Source of the DNA: Myrica gale
Taxonomy: Eukaryota > Streptophyta > Magnoliopsida > Fagales > Myricaceae
Assembly: GCA_963930655.1 (NCBI GenBank)
Contig: OZ005602.1
Span: 6,874,001 to 6,938,000 of the forward strand
Reading direction: 5' to 3'
Length of the DNA: 64,000 nt
Part shown: positions 11,138-24,800 of the stretch, in pieces
How positions within the stretch are numbered: position 1 is the first letter of the stretch
Layout of the letters: every line of letters begins with the position of its first letter
Position numbers and translations under genes: made by a program
Notes under the pieces: generated by a model
What the model was told of the DNA's origin: nothing
Seen by the model: only the letters and a program-made list of their open reading frames with translations
Databases searched by the model: none

Positions 11138-11974
11138 TCATTTGAACTGATGCTCGAGATAGTTAATCACATTCTTGTCCACTTGGAAGGCCTTGGCCAG
11201 AACATCGCGATTGATGGGAGGATCAGCGCCAAATACTGCATCGGCTATATTGATCATCTTGGGATTCTGGCTGCTGAGAGAGGCAATTATAAGAACATTG
11301 GTATTTCCCATATTCCATTGGAAGTGAATGAGACCAACTAGGAACACAAAGACGTCTCCCTTATTTAGAACTTTGGTGAAGAGGTGATTATCTGTGTTGG
11401 ATGTGACAAAGCCAACGTAAAGAGTACCCTCTAGGACCACTATTACCTCAGTGCCACGAGGGTGGAGTGTGGAGGATTTAGACCATACGGTGCAAAGTCA
11501 ATGCTAGTCACGGATATGCCTAGTGTGTTTAGGCTTGCTAAATTTTCCACATTCACAGCAGTAACGTTTGATCCTTGCCATTTTGAGGTGTCACCGGGCT
11601 TGTCTAGCCCCGAGAAGAAGAAATCATTAGCAGTGGCACGCTTCGGGTCATTGCAAAATTTTCCGTCTCACGTATTCTGCAAAAAGAAGAGTAGGTTACT
11701 TTCACAAATTATTCAAGATCCTAACTCCTATGTAAATGTCACTCTAAAGAATAACCTCCTCGATATATGTGTGAATTCTTGTTATGATGAAAAACAATAT
11801 TACACATGTGAGATCAATGATTCCAAAAGAACATACTAATATTCCTGTGTACATACCATCAGAATCTTTGGTTGCAACACAAAATTCTTGCGGAGTTAGA
11901 AGCAGAGGCAAGGGAGCAGGCCAAAGCAAACAGGAGCACAGTTACGAGGTACTTTTAGGAACACCTTTCTCCAT
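11138..11974 (-). pseudogene. Germin-like protein, inactivated
   Basis: Germin-like proteins are secreted, manganese-binding cupins of the plant cell wall (oxalate oxidase or superoxide dismutase activity in some members). The minus strand has ATG at 11974, a signal-peptide frame (VTVLLFALACSLASA), EFCVATKDSDG and a GTATGT donor near 11857. After one intron comes [20 protein letters not shown], then [30 protein letters not shown], and a C-terminal cupin part ([14 protein letters not shown], then [14 protein letters not shown]) ending at 11138. Damage: the ATG and the signal peptide are in different frames, a further frameshift precedes EFCVATK, a TGA sits just before DGKFC, and the metal-binding germin box (usually PPHTHPR) is disrupted by a frameshift after PPH. 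The gene has usual length and intron position, so it decayed from a normal copy. Confidence 0.88.
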
Positions 11975-13500
11975 CGTCGAGGCTTTCTCTAGCTTTTAGT
12001 ATTCTGCGTAGTGCGTACTCTTGCTTTGGTGAGGGGTGAGAAATGTGTTCCGGAAAATTTTCTATTTATGGAGTCAGTGAGCCAGTCTCTGTTTACACAT
12101 TACAAGCAAGATAATATTTGGTACGTAAAAGTCTTCAACCACTGCTGGCGTCACATCTTGAAAATGCAAATAAATTTGACCAGTTCAAATGATGGAATAC
12201 TGCATTCTTGATGCTTTTTAATGTAACTAGCTTATAAATATCCCATCAAAAACAAAATTATCGAGTACATTAAGTATACTGGTCAAACTTGTTATATTAT
12301 TTAAATCATATTCTCTAACACTTTTTTTCTGGCCGAACTGATCTCTTTAAGTGAAGTACAAAATCATGTCTCGAACCTCAAAATATTCACTATAAATTTA
12401 CTATTTTTTTCAGAAACTAAAACCGATACGACAATATAATTTTTTTTAAAAAAAATTACATTCTCTAACAGTATCCTAGATAGCTGCATGCTACTTAATT
12501 TTATAGCTTAAATGGCAGATATTTCACTCATGATCAGGACAGGGTCAACTTATTACATGCCCGGCTTCAATATTCCGGTTCTTTCATGTCATTGATCATA
12601 CAGCGAACAGAAAGAAAGACCAAAACAAATCAATGGAAAAGAAAGACGGTACCGAGAAGAAGATTAGTGTTTGAAGAGTGAGGCCCGAGACCAAAGGTCG
12701 TCAGCTTTGAGAGAGATCTAGAAGCCCTTGGAGGAATAGAGATTGGCCAAGTCGCCGAGGGCATGAGAGGCCAATTGCAGGAGGATAGCAGGATCAGACA
12801 GAGCTTAGGTCTTGAAGTTTCGAAACCTGCGTCGACTCAGGAGAGAGATGGAAGGATCGTATAATGTTTCAGCAATTTCTAGGTATTTGGAATATCAATG
12901 GAAGGATCGTTTAATGTTTGGATTGTCCAAAGAAACATCTGAACCACTGAATTATTCCAATAATTGAAGTAGTCGCATTGGGTTGCATTTCATAATCTGT
13001 GAGAGCTGTAGTGCCATGGTGGTTAAAGACCATTTTCACCCATTGAATATAAATGAGTGCTAAGGTTGAAGAACTCTTACCAATTCTTAACTTTACGTTT
13101 AAGGGAAAACATAGACCCGTTTCCATGCATGCAACCTTCCTCAGTTCTCATCCCTCGATAAGCAAGAATACAAAGAACTCTAAAAGGTGGAGATAGCCTC
13201 AAATATGATGAGAAGTACTGTCGCCCTATTGGCTTTGGTTAGATTTAAAGACCATTTCCTGGAACTCCCAACTACCAAGCCTGCAAAACACTTCTTGATA
13301 GGTTCTTTATCTTTTTTAATTCTTCTTTTCTGATCCGTTTCGGGTTGTGTTATAAGTTGATACCAAATAGTTCTGCTGAATTTGCGTCCAAAAAAGAATG
13401 TAACTCCAATTGACTATCAAGCGATGTTACCACTAGTTTATGGGGAAAAAAACGATGTTACCACTAAACAAGAAGCATAGACATATAAATGTTTTAGACA
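11975..13500. other. Intergenic, unassigned coding-like fragments on minus strand
   Basis: No gene can be named. On the minus strand, 12720-12800 reads SDPAILLQLASHALGDLANL followed by YSSKGF and a stop. It looks like a protein C-terminus, but I do not recognise the family. The phrase atggaaggatcgt-taatgttt is duplicated at about 12848 and 12899. An ORF at 12911-13126 (minus) has no identifiable domain. Confidence 0.3.
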
Positions 13501-13599
13501 TTCAGTGATGCTGGAGACTTTGGGCTTGGCTTGGAATGTGGGAATGAATGGTTGGTTTGATTGAATGTGGAATTTCATTCGTGTGGTGTGAATGCAGGG

Positions 13600-13684
13600 A
13601 AGACTAAAGGCAGGGGAACGATGTAGAGAGACGCCATAGAGAAAGGCATTTTTTACATCCATCCGCCATAGACGCCAGGACTGA
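13600..13684 (-). pseudogene. Ty1/copia reverse transcriptase fragment
   Basis: The minus strand reads [18 protein letters not shown], matching the N-terminal catalytic block of copia reverse transcriptases (W.L.QMDVKNAFLHG, where the D of MDV is catalytic). The match ends right after this block. The fragment abuts plastid-derived ycf2 sequence at about 13685, a junction between unrelated sequences. Confidence 0.6.
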
Positions 13685-14197
13685 TCAAGAAGTTTTATAA
13701 AACTCTTGAACTCCCGAATTTGGAGCATTTTACTTTTACGCAATTCACAGGGTTCAACAAGCAATCGATATTTCACGATCAAGGGTGTAGTACTATTTGT
13801 AGTAGCAGTCCTTATATATCGTATTAACAATCGAAAGATGGTCGAAAGAAAAAATCTCTATTTGACAGGACTTCTTCCTATACCTATGAATTTCATTGGA
13901 CCCAGAAATGATACATTGGAAGAATCTTTTGGCTCTTCCAATATCAATAGGTTGATTGTTTTGCTCCTGTATCTTCCAAAAGGAAAAAAGATCTCTGAGA
14001 GCCGTTTCCTGGATCCGAAAGAGAGTACTTGGGCTCTCCCAATAACTAAAAATAAAAAGGTATCATGCCTGAATCTAACTGGGGTTCGCGGTGGTGGAGG
14101 AACTGGATCGGAAAAAAGAGGGATTCCAGTTGTAAGATATCTAATGAAACCGTCGTTGGAATTGAGATCTCATTCAAAGAGAAATATGATTTATTAA
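13685..14197 (+). pseudogene. ycf2: Nuclear plastid DNA: ycf2 fragment
   Basis: Fragment from the N-terminal part of plastid ycf2 (a large plastid protein of the AAA-type import motor). It includes [58 protein letters not shown] and [21 protein letters not shown] frameshift near 14055 moves the following [16 protein letters not shown] segment to another frame. The similarity ends near 14190, where atpF sequence begins. This is the first piece of a rearranged plastid insertion that runs to about 20080. Confidence 0.88.
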
Positions 14198-14231
14198 TTT
14201 ATTCAAAAGTAATTCGCGATCGTGCACCTTT

Positions 14232-14441
14232 TCAGTTATAATGAAAAAAAGTGCAGTTGGTTGGATCCAGCCTATTCTTGAAATAAACAACTCGCACACA
14301 CTCCCTTTCCAAAAAAATCAATACACCGAACACTACACTTAGATTTATTCGATTTGTTGCTAAAATATCGGTATTAAACCCGAAGCTCCCGGCGGATGAC
14401 CAGTAACCCAAGGAAAGGAAAGAATCGGTTACATTTTTCAT
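14232..14441 (-). pseudogene. atpF: Nuclear plastid DNA: atpF exon 1 and start of its intron
   Basis: The minus strand starts [20 protein letters not shown], then [23 protein letters not shown], which is the first exon of atpF (subunit b of the plastid ATP synthase), up to about 14300. The rest (toward 14232) is intron sequence read through. Exon 2 is absent because the piece joins ycf2 near 14200. The order atpH then atpF on the minus strand matches the plastid operon. Confidence 0.88.
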
Positions 14442-14809
14442 ATGATCCTCTTCTATATAGATAGACTAATTATCTTTTATTTTTTTTGTAATTTCCTAAT
14501 ATATTGATTTCTAAATAAATGGATTCTTTTCAATTGGAAAAAAATTATACTTATTTTTATTAGAATTAGGCACCTGTCCTTATGTCAATTCCGAAATATC
14601 TCGTTTATTGTAATACTTCCTACAAAAAATGTTCCATAAGGCGAGTCGGTATGCTAATTCCTCATCCTCCAATCAGTCCTTCCTATGGGTTATTGTCCCA
14701 ACAAATAAATAATTGTAGGAGTGAAATCTTAATCGAATTTAATTCTAAAAAGTGAGAGCAATAAGTCCAAGGAAATAAACTAAGAAAAAATAAGTATTTT
14801 TTTATAGGA
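14442..14809. other. Plastid-derived atpH-atpF spacer
   Basis: AT-rich spacer between atpH and atpF, in the same orientation and order as in plastid genomes, so it is inferred to be part of the same transferred block. No gene inside. Confidence 0.6.
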
Positions 14810-15070
<261 letters not shown>

Positions 15071-15094
15071 CTAAAATAAGTAAATAGTTAATGA

Positions 15095-15700
<606 letters not shown>

Positions 15701-17796
15701 AAATATAAATTTTTTTATTAAATAAAGGATAAGATCAATTAAAACGTATTTTTTTATTTATTATTATATAACTATAACAGACAGAATTTAAACGGTCTAA
15801 TTCAGGGTCTTTGCTAGATTTGTAACCTATCTATCCTATAAATATATCAAGGTAAATAATACCGACTTGATCCGTAGATTTATTTATGGCTCTAGCTATA
15901 GTCTCATTGCCGTATTCCAGCCAAATTTTGTTTCTCCTTTTTCTGACGGTCTTGATCTATTGTACGAGCCTGCGGCTGCGATCATGGCATAGCAAAGTTT
16001 GGTTCCTAGCGGATGAGGTCTTTCTGTCCGAACGTGAAAGTAGGTAATAGCTATGGCGATAAGCCTATCCTGTTGCTTGAGATGGAATTCCACTCATGAT
16101 GATTTTGTCTTCATTCATGATGATAGCGTCACCTCTTTCGTCTGTCTACGACTACAGGAGACGTAAGTGAGGTGAGGTACTATACTTACGGTCTAACAAA
16201 GGCAGCTTAGATATCAATAGAATTAGGACTCTTCTACCCTTTGCTTGTTTTCTAGGTTGCTGCTCCAGAATATCAGTCATCCTTTAGTCCCTCATTGTTC
16301 CAGAAGGATTATCACTGGGGTAACTCACTTATATGGGCTAGAAGGATTTGACTTAAATAGTTCACTCATCCTCGATTGACCAGTTGTCTCCTACGTTTCA
16401 GTACATATCCAATAGAGTTTGAATACTTTCCTAGCACACTCTCTAATTGGATTCCTCAGAAGCTTTCACTTCGGTTGAAGGCAAGGGGCGACAAAGTTTC
16501 ATTCTCACGCTATCTGGTTCAACCTTGTTCTCTAAATGTCTGTGTTGGTGGTCTATCGTGCGTGGTGTTCCACCAGTGAGCTTTCCTATTATTTTCACCC
16601 CCGAGAAAGCATCAATCATAGAATCGATAACATCTGAAGGCTCAATTCAAGTTTTCCTTGTCTCCTGCGAGACCCTCTCTCACCAGTCAATGCCCCATGA
16701 GAACTCAGCGACCAGTCCTCGGTATGGTATAGCATGGGCATCATGGCATTGGTTGAGCTTTTGATTCATCTCCTTTCCCGTTCTTATGAAAAGAACAGAA
16801 CGAATGTTAACATCCCCTACTCCATGAGTTTCGTAGTGCCCGAACTACCTCGTTCGAATCTAATAGTATTCGTTCGAGGAAGTCTCGTACTGAGTCCCCG
16901 GAACATGGGAAGGATAAAAAGGGTAATGCTGATAATGGCCAGAATAGTACGCATTGAATGGATTATAAATAAGTGGAAAGCTACTGCATTACTGAACTAT
17001 AGACACGTGATGAGAATACACACCGATATTCGTAATTTTATAATTTCACTCTTTTTAAGACAGATGAGGGGAGAACAAATAAGGGAAATGATTGAAAAGC
17101 ACCAGCGTGTAACCCCCAAAGAAAGTCACACAAACTATAGATGGCATCCAATTAATATTGTGAAAAATCTGAGTAGAAGAAGGAATACCCTATTCCTTAG
17201 AAAAGTGCTTTCACTAGGATTTTTTCTTTGGTATGTAGGGATTCCTCAAAAGGTGATGAATGTTATAGAGCCTCCTATCGTAACCGCGGTAACAAAGAAG
17301 GAATCCATAAAAACTTGGGATCCGACACCATGATAAAATAATTAATTCTTATCTGAATTATATCTTTTTCACAAATTTAGTTGTGTTCAAATAACACACA
17401 GATGTAATTGAATCCATTTGTATCCAGGTAAGATAGGAGCATAGACAAAAAAAAAAGAGTTTTAATTAAAAAATTAAAATAAGGGAATGGTATTTTCATT
17501 GTATGCACATCCCTTTCATATTTAAGATAATTCCTCATAAAAAAAAAGCCTTGTTTCCGATACTCATCGTAATTTTCAATGATGCATTCTAAATTGAAAT
17601 GTGAAAGTCTTTCTTTCTTTTTTCCTATACTTTAACTTAAAATGAAATAGTGGTACAGTCTGATTATTAATTTTCTGTATATTTCCAAATTAGAAACACG
17701 AGTGTGTTTTTGATATTGGGGTACTAATTCACTTCAATCAATAATCAATAAGATAAAGTCTCTTAAGACTAGTTTAGGGTAAAAAAAAAGGAGCTT
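15701..17796. other. Unassigned sequence inside organelle-derived block
   Basis: This 2.1-kb stretch lies between rpoC2 and trnR plastid fragments. It has higher GC and longer open frames (for example 16734-17333 plus, 15896-16093 minus) than its nuclear surroundings. That would fit mitochondrial or plastid intergenic DNA, but I could not match any segment to a named organelle gene. Origin unproven. Confidence 0.3.
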
Positions 17797-17844
17797 ACAC
17801 CGTGGTTCGTAGCCATGTGCTCTAATCCTCTGAGCTACAGGCCC
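17797..17844 (-). pseudogene. trnR-ACG: Nuclear plastid DNA: trnR-ACG 5' two thirds
   Basis: The minus strand carries the first 48 nt of the plastid arginine tRNA: acceptor 5' strand GGGCCTGTAGCTCAGAGGAT, D-arm and anticodon arm with anticodon ACG. One change is seen in the anticodon-side sequence (CATGGCTACG where plastids have CGTGGCTACG). The T-arm and acceptor 3' strand are missing, so it cannot fold into a tRNA. Downstream plastid IR spacer continues to 17959. Confidence 0.85.
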
Positions 17845-17959
17845 CACCCCGTCTCCACTGGATCTGTTCCCGGGAGTACCCTAAAAAAAGAACCTTTCCT
17901 CTCCCCAGCCATTTCGGGTTTAGAAGATGTGAAAGCGCCTCTCTCTCTATAAGAACGGT
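17845..17959 (-). other. Plastid trnR-rrn5 spacer, left part
   Basis: Inverted-repeat spacer sequence between plastid rrn5 and trnR-ACG. It ends in ctctctctataAGAACGGT and resumes at 19830 after the hAT element with AGAACGGTacattccgagg, so the two halves join to one continuous spacer. Confidence 0.7.
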
Positions 17960-19829
17960 TAGGGGTGAATAGCGGACTAGTCGGAAGCGGAATTTGACAT
18001 TCCAACATTCGGTCCGCTAACTAGCGAATGACCAAAATAGAGTCCGCTTCCGCTTCCGACTCTTAGCGGACTTAGCGGAAGCGGATAGCGGAATTCCGCT
18101 AAGTCCGCTAAGATGTAATTTACAAAATAAAATCCTAAAACATGTAATTGACAAACAAATGTAAAAAAAATCTTGTCAATACTGATTTTGTCACATGAAC
18201 ACAAAGGGTACTTCTATTCTTGTCAATACTGATCACCAGCAAACAAAAATCTACAACTATTGAAAGTTGAGTGTAAGTTCTGCTATTTTGCTCTTGCATA
18301 TAGAACAAAAGTCACTTTGCTATGTAATGTGAGCAGTCCTTCAATTGCAGTCGTGGGAGGGCATATCTTTTCAGCAATGTGTAAGTTTTTACATTATAGG
18401 GCTAAATAGAGGCGGACATTATGTTTCTTAGGGGCAATCAGTGACATAGGAGGTTGAAGTAACATAAAAACTGTCTTTCCAGCCTTCTGTGTCTTTTGTC
18501 TCAAACTCCAATCAATCTCTGTTAAATCGGAGGATCAATTCTAAACCTAAGCCTCTGGCTTGTTTTTCAAGCAACTTCCTGAGCAAGTCTTTTGTGGTCC
18601 AATCCCAAGTACACAACATTAGTTTACTGAAAACACTTACTCCACTGCCCTTTTCATCTAAAATGAAGAACAGTTTCATCAGAAAAATGGGGATCGCCTA
18701 ACCTCTGGATGAAGCTTCAGAGGTTAGCATCCCCCAAGTCTCATGTCAATGCAAATGTTTACATTGAACCTGATCTATTGAAGTTAAAATTTTATAGTTG
18801 AAACCTATAATCAAACGAGTAAATCAGACTCAGGGTTTTGACTATCAACCAGGCAGCAGGCAGTACAAGTAAAATGATTAGAAGAATTGTTTTCTTCACC
18901 TGCATTCTTTGTCAATCTGAAGGCACGCTTCATGCATATTTGTACTTAGATGTTCCATTAAACTTTCCTCAGTCACAGGGTAACTAGCAGTTCCTGCAGA
19001 GAATCAACATATGTTCTACACTTAAGTCACTCATACAGTTATCATTTTCCGTATCTAAACTAAAGTGGCTGAAAATAAGCACTTCAATGCATGGATCCCA
19101 ACAAATTCAAATACTTAAGAGTATTAGTGAAAGCAGACAAGACTTATAGCCTCTTGAATATAACAAACAAGTTTAGCAGCCAAGTGCTTAATTTCACCAT
19201 CACAGACTCAATAACTCAACATCTCTATTGAGTGACCCACAGAATAAAGAGTCAACTTCAACCAGAAACTTAGATTTGTAACCCCTATGAACTGAAATTG
19301 ATAGTCCATAATTTTGAGCTTCAAGAAGCTAAACATAACTGTCACCATACCTTATGAAAAAATTGCACCAAGTTGTCCGCAAATGGAATGACTTCGCTAA
19401 CATGTGCAATAAGAACTGATATCAAATACAAAACCTGAACCTGAAATAAGTGAAAAGATGAAAAGGATGTTAGTTGAATTATGAGGAAAACATCAAAATT
19501 TGAGCTCTGAATTTAAGATTATAAGGGATCGAAATGCAAATGTTAGTGAAGTTCACAGATTCACAAGTCACAACCGGTTCACAGAGAGATGGCGACAGAG
19601 AGAGAGAGAGAGATGTCGACAGAGAGAGAGAGACAGAGAGATGGCGACAAAGAGAGACAAAGAGATAGAGAGTGGAGACAGAGACTAGAGAGAGAGATAG
19701 AGAGACATACAGAGTAGAGCAAGCTCAGAGAACATTGCACTAGCCGCCCGCCGGACCTCCTCTTCCCGGAACCGGTGCTGGAACCGGAACCGGATATCCG
19801 CCGGAGGCCGGACCGGACTTACACCCCTA
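17960..19829. mobile_element. Non-autonomous hAT transposon, 1870 bp, 8-bp target duplication
   Basis: The ends are inverted repeats: TAGGGGTG at 17960 and CACCCCTA ending at 19829. They are flanked by a perfect 8-bp direct repeat AGAACGGT (17952-17959 and 19830-19837), the hallmark of hAT insertion. Both flanks are plastid spacer DNA, so the empty site is known. Near the left end are many copies of a GCGGA/TCCGC motif (for example gtccgctaa, agcggacttagcgg), and near the right end GC-rich CCGGAACCGG repeats. Such subterminal repeats are typical transposase-binding regions. A (GA)n-rich stretch lies at 19586-19710. No transposase is encoded, so it depends on an autonomous relative. Confidence 0.9.
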
Positions 19830-19837
19830 AGAACGGT

Positions 19838-20080
19838 ACATTCCGAGGCGTGAAGTGGGAAGGGGTTTCATAATTGAGGTTTTGAATAAGACGACCTTTT
19901 CATTTTTTTTTTCTTTTTCATATTTTTTTTTCTTTTTCATATTGAAAAGTAATAAGAATGAGAGGTGTTAAGCTTTTTATTTGTATCATCCTGGCGTCGA
20001 GCTATTTTTTCGCATGACCTCCCCTACAGTATCTTCACAGTAGAGTTTAACCACCAAGTTCGGGATGGATTGGTGTGGTT
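19838..20080 (-). pseudogene. rrn5: Nuclear plastid DNA: rrn5 (plastid 5S rRNA) with spacer
   Basis: Continuation of the trnR-rrn5 spacer, then the plastid 5S rRNA on the minus strand (about 19987-20080), from AACCACACCAATCCATCCCG to CTCGACGCCAGGATG. Compared with the conserved gene it lacks the 5' end and has several small changes, including a deletion in the stretch that should read CTACTGCGGTGACGATACTG. rrn5 followed by trnR on one strand is the plastid order, which supports a single transferred piece. Confidence 0.88.
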
Positions 20081-21801
20081 CATCCGCCCTTCCCATCCCT
20101 TCGATAGATAAAGAGGAAATGCTCGGCTCATCATTGTTTTTTTTTTAAAAAAAATATTATAGTACACCTCATCTCCACGGTCGTGTAAATGCCTAATCGA
20201 CCACCCCTACCTTTGCAACCCTAAGTCCCAAATCAAGGATTACCTCTTTCAATCTCTACTATATCCTCTATTAGGAACGACGACAACAACATTTCAACTG
20301 AGCAGCTGATGTCTTCGGTGTGTTCGTAGTTGCTCCTTTGGGAATATAGCATAATGCGATTGCAATGGGGGTTCGATTTTGCCTGTGGGAAATCAATGAA
20401 TCATCTTTCGAGGTTCTATTTAGGTTCGGGGAGATTGAGGATTGTCCATGGGGAAAGGGTTAGGGCTGTGTTAGGTCTGCGAAATTGGGGGCGAGGAGGG
20501 TAGGGTCGGGACTTTTTTTTTTTGGAAATCAAAACGCGAGTTTCATTTAAAAGAAGTGGCATGATGCGTGGCGCAGTTTAGGAGAGAGAAACATGGTTCC
20601 AACATGGCAACACCTCATTAGTTAATACGTGGCCCTCCATTTGCCACATCGATATAAACCGTTAACATGGTGGGGCCACACTAACGGAGGGACATTTTTG
20701 GAAAACTTATAAAGCCTAGATAGATAAGTGCAATCCAAAGTGAACGACATGGACTGTTAAGTATTTAAGCCTTTATTTTTTATAATTGTCTTAGAGAGGC
20801 ATTTTAGTTTGTCAACCTCACTTTCGCTTAAGTATTGGTGTTCTTTTTCTGGAATTCAGAGTTTCTCCATGGCCTCTCAAGCCTGCAGATACAAAGAATA
20901 ATGCCCTTCTACAACTTTATGGCTCGCTTAGCTGGACCGCCTTCGTTTCTCTATACACATCATATACTTTATGAAAGAAGTAGATCCAAAGCATATATCA
21001 ATAGCAGTTGGAAGTAATACCTGAAAAATTGGATTTTGATCCGGGGACATCCGATAAAAAAAGAATGGGTGTGTAATTGCTCTACTCCGCTATTATGAGC
21101 GGTACGAAGTACATAAATAAACAACCCTTTTATTTCAATTGCTTCAAATTCTTCTCAATAAATTTTAGCTACTGAAGAGATTTTCTATATTTGTTGAATA
21201 CAGTAGCTCGATGCCTCTTAATGATGTTTGCAAGCAGACAACGTGTAAAACATTATTTATATAAATTAAATTAAGAATTTTTCACCAGTTACAAACAAAG
21301 CAAACAGATAAACAGTCTACTCTGATCTATGCCCATGCAATAAGCTTCAAACCAGATTGAGAACTTTTCTCTATCTTCAACAAATCACATTTTTGAAGCA
21401 TTAAAATCAGAAAAACTGATTGCTATATCTAGGATCCCAGCAAACAGATTCTAATTCCTCTTTTGCTTTTCCAAAACATGACTCAGACAAACCTGAACTC
21501 ATGCCAATAAATTTACCATCCACATTCTTGTAGGTTCTACTGAATTTCATCCTGAACAATTCTATAGCAACTGTTAACATGTCTCAGATATCCATTTCAA
21601 GAGGATATTCAACTCTATAACACATGTTTTGAACAAACTGTACTCGTATATTTTTATAACAACATGATCACATCAAATTTTTCAACTCAACAGAACATGA
21701 AGCCAGTACAGCATAATTCTTGTCGGGATCATTCAGTACACCTTGACTTTCATGAGACACATCAACTGACATGACCACTGGTTCACTAGTTAATGCTGTC
21801 A
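20081..21801. other. Intergenic, 3' side of RCL1
   Basis: No gene supported. A poly-T run lies at 20513-20522. The ORF at 20835-21017 has no recognisable domain. Sequence just below 21802 would be the RCL1 3' untranslated region. Confidence 0.4.
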
Positions 21802-24800
21802 TCATGAGACCTTTCTAGATAGGTTTGTCAATCCACAACCAACACATTTCAGTACAACTGTCCCTGTGGATGGATCCGGCTTTATAACAAATTTAACACC
21901 TAGAAAATCTCGAATGTGTCTTAGTGTTTCTATTCCATACGGCGAAAGCTTTGCTACACGAACCTTTGAAACATCTTGTGGACACAGGGCACAAAGAAGA
22001 AATAACAAACCCTGCAAAGCAGTCATAACAACAAAGATAATCAGAGGGGATAGATTACCAACAAAGAAAATAGAACCCATCATTACCAGAATGCATTACA
22101 AACTCTTTGGGTTTTGGTATTCTCATCACTAGTAAAATTCAAACTTATATCCAACTGCAGCGCTCATTTCTTCATGAAACCCACCATGTTACAAGTTCGA
22201 AAACAATATTGAGATGGATCTATTTTGAAATTAAGAATTCAGGATTTTGCAATCAGGAGTTTTGTATCACTCTGTGGACGTAAAATAGCCTCTTTAGAGG
22301 GAAATAAGTATACATACCCAAATTAGAGGGACCCCTACAATCATCCTGGAATGACTGGAATCATCAAAAGGCATTCTTATGTTGAAATTAACAAGAGCTC
22401 TCCTTATAGCTCCTCAGAGGTAATTTAAGAAGAGTGCAAATAGGTGAAGTTCTAAGCTTCGTACTAAAGATGTGCATAAGCAATCTTGTTTTTCTCGACA
22501 ATTTCAAAAACTATGGGAAGGGATTGACTTTCTATTCCAAATACTCGATTGTCTTGCATTTAGCATGCTTTTTAAAGCCCTTAATCTAATTTCACGAGGT
22601 TAGATCATTCATAATGCTTTGTGAAAATACAAAAACTATGGCACAATAAGAATCTCGTTAAGTCCAAGTGGATCAAGAATAAATTCCAAGGAGCAAAACC
22701 TAAATAATTTCTAAATAATAACATACACAAAAAAAAAATCATAATCCAAGGCTGAAAGGGCTATGATACTTCTAATTTAAAAATCTATCACGAGGAAAAG
22801 CTATACATTTTCATGCACCTATGACTATGGTAAGTTTTACAGGAATTACCAAGCTTCAGAAATTTAACACACAGTTCATTCATGTCTCATATAAGCACTA
22901 ATACCAACCAATCTCTTATTCCAACATCCAATCAAAGACATGGCAAATCTAGAGCCAGAAGTCATTATAAAGGAACCATTTTAAGGCACCTACTCTGGAA
23001 GGGGAAAGGAAAACTGCTAGTGAACCGGTAAAACAAAGGCCAATTTTGTCCGATAAATTAGACACAGCTCACTGACATATCAAAATAAAACTATTGACAA
23101 AGTGGAGGTCTCCACAAGATTAAAACTGGAACAATGATAGAACACAAACCTGATGTGTTGAATCCACCACTCCACCTTGCTCAATTTCCCCAAGTAGAAC
23201 AGAAGCAATTTGTTCACCAACCTCTGTAGGAGGCATTAACTCTTTCTTCTCGTCTTCAATATCACCTGTTTCTTCTGCCCGTGCATAAGCAATAGCAGTA
23301 TCAGCAGAGATGAAGCAGCCAGCATTAGTTTCCGCAACAAGTGAAATTCCATAGCCAGGTGAGCTGCCATAAAACAAATCATCATTCTGTAAATGAGCCA
23401 AACTACATGCTTGAGTATCTTGATATACAACAGAATTTCAGTAAAATATGCTCTTGAAGTGAACAAACTAATGCTATCCACTTAATAAGGAGACATACAA
23501 TCCAGCTTGTAGGCCTGCTTTATGGTCAGTAAAGATGTGAACATCTGGAATAAAGTTATTGAAAATTCCACGAGCGGCATGTATCATGGAATTTTCAAAC
23601 TGGGAAGACACCTTGGTTGAGAAAGTAACCCCTCTAATCCTCTTAACCATTCCAACATCAGTCCAGGTGACTGCCTGCGAACAAAATCATATAAGACAGC
23701 TGAAAAATACACGAACTGCCAATAGATACCCAAAAACTCACACTTAGGCTTTGGACAATAGGTATTGCCAAAACAACTTCTCCACCTCCATGAGGAGGAG
23801 ACCCACGGCTCTCTATTTTCAAATTCAATCCTTCCAAAGGAACTCCAAAGCGCTTTAACAAGGGCAAGGTAGTCGAACGGAAAGTATCCACAGATGGGTC
23901 CTTGGAGTCATTTGTAATTCCTGAAAACAAATATCATATATCATATATAAGATAACTAGGAAAGCAAATGTTGAGTCTCCAATGCCGTGATTGCGTCAAG
24001 TGAGTCATGGACCATCATTTCAAGCTGAGGCTCACTTTGTCTTTTTTCTTCTCTCTCTCTTTTTTTAATCCAACACTTCAGTAATCAAAATTTTTAACAA
24101 TTCCAACAAAGAAGACGATGATCCACTTGAAATACCGTTACCAGAGTTCTAAAACATTTAAATCGCTATTTCCTTTATTCTGTTCAAAACCTGCTACCAA
24201 TATTTCTTGCTAGAACAGAGTGATATTCTTGTTTCCTCTTCTCAAAAGTGTTATATACTCAGAGAATATTATCTGTCTGTCAGCAGCATGCTGAGCTTAA
24301 AGTGACCTCTTCTAAAAGCTCGAGCTCAGACTACATACGTATTAAACAACACCTCAGAGCAGAATCAAATGACAAACAACAATAACAAGTCAAACGACGA
24401 AGAAATACAGACAATCAAGGGGTTCGAGAGAAATGGTACCTTTGAGCCTTATAGTGAGGGGTTTCTTGGCAAACAAACCAAGCAAAATCAATGGCTCCAA
24501 GAAATACCCAATGGATCGACTAACACCACAGTCATGCAGAATATGTCTCCCACCCATCACAATGCCAGGCTTGTACTTAAGTTTGGTCCCTGCCACGCAC
24601 CGAACAAATAAAATACCAACACAACTTATAAACAATTTAGCAGCCAGGATATACTCCCCATTATCTTCCCTATCAGTCCTAATAATATGAGTACAGAAAA
24701 GATTTTATCTTCTTCTAGTGAATATACAAGAGCTTTTGAATAAATTTATAAAAGTTTTACCTGTTTCGTTGATTTCAACAGCGCAGTCATCAGAGACCTT

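Noticed and set aside
12720..12800. Coding-like minus-strand segment ending YSSKGF
   Set aside because: It looks protein-like but matches no family I can name and has no linked exons, so it is only mentioned within the intergenic entry.
16734..17333. 199-residue open frame on the plus strand
   Set aside because: It is the longest ORF in the plastid mosaic, but I recognise no domain and no plastid or mitochondrial gene. Surrounding pieces are decayed organelle DNA, so it is not called a gene.
24390..24690. Overlapping plus-strand ORFs near RCL1 exon 2
   Set aside because: Shadows of the minus-strand exon, which has correct splice sites and strong family similarity.
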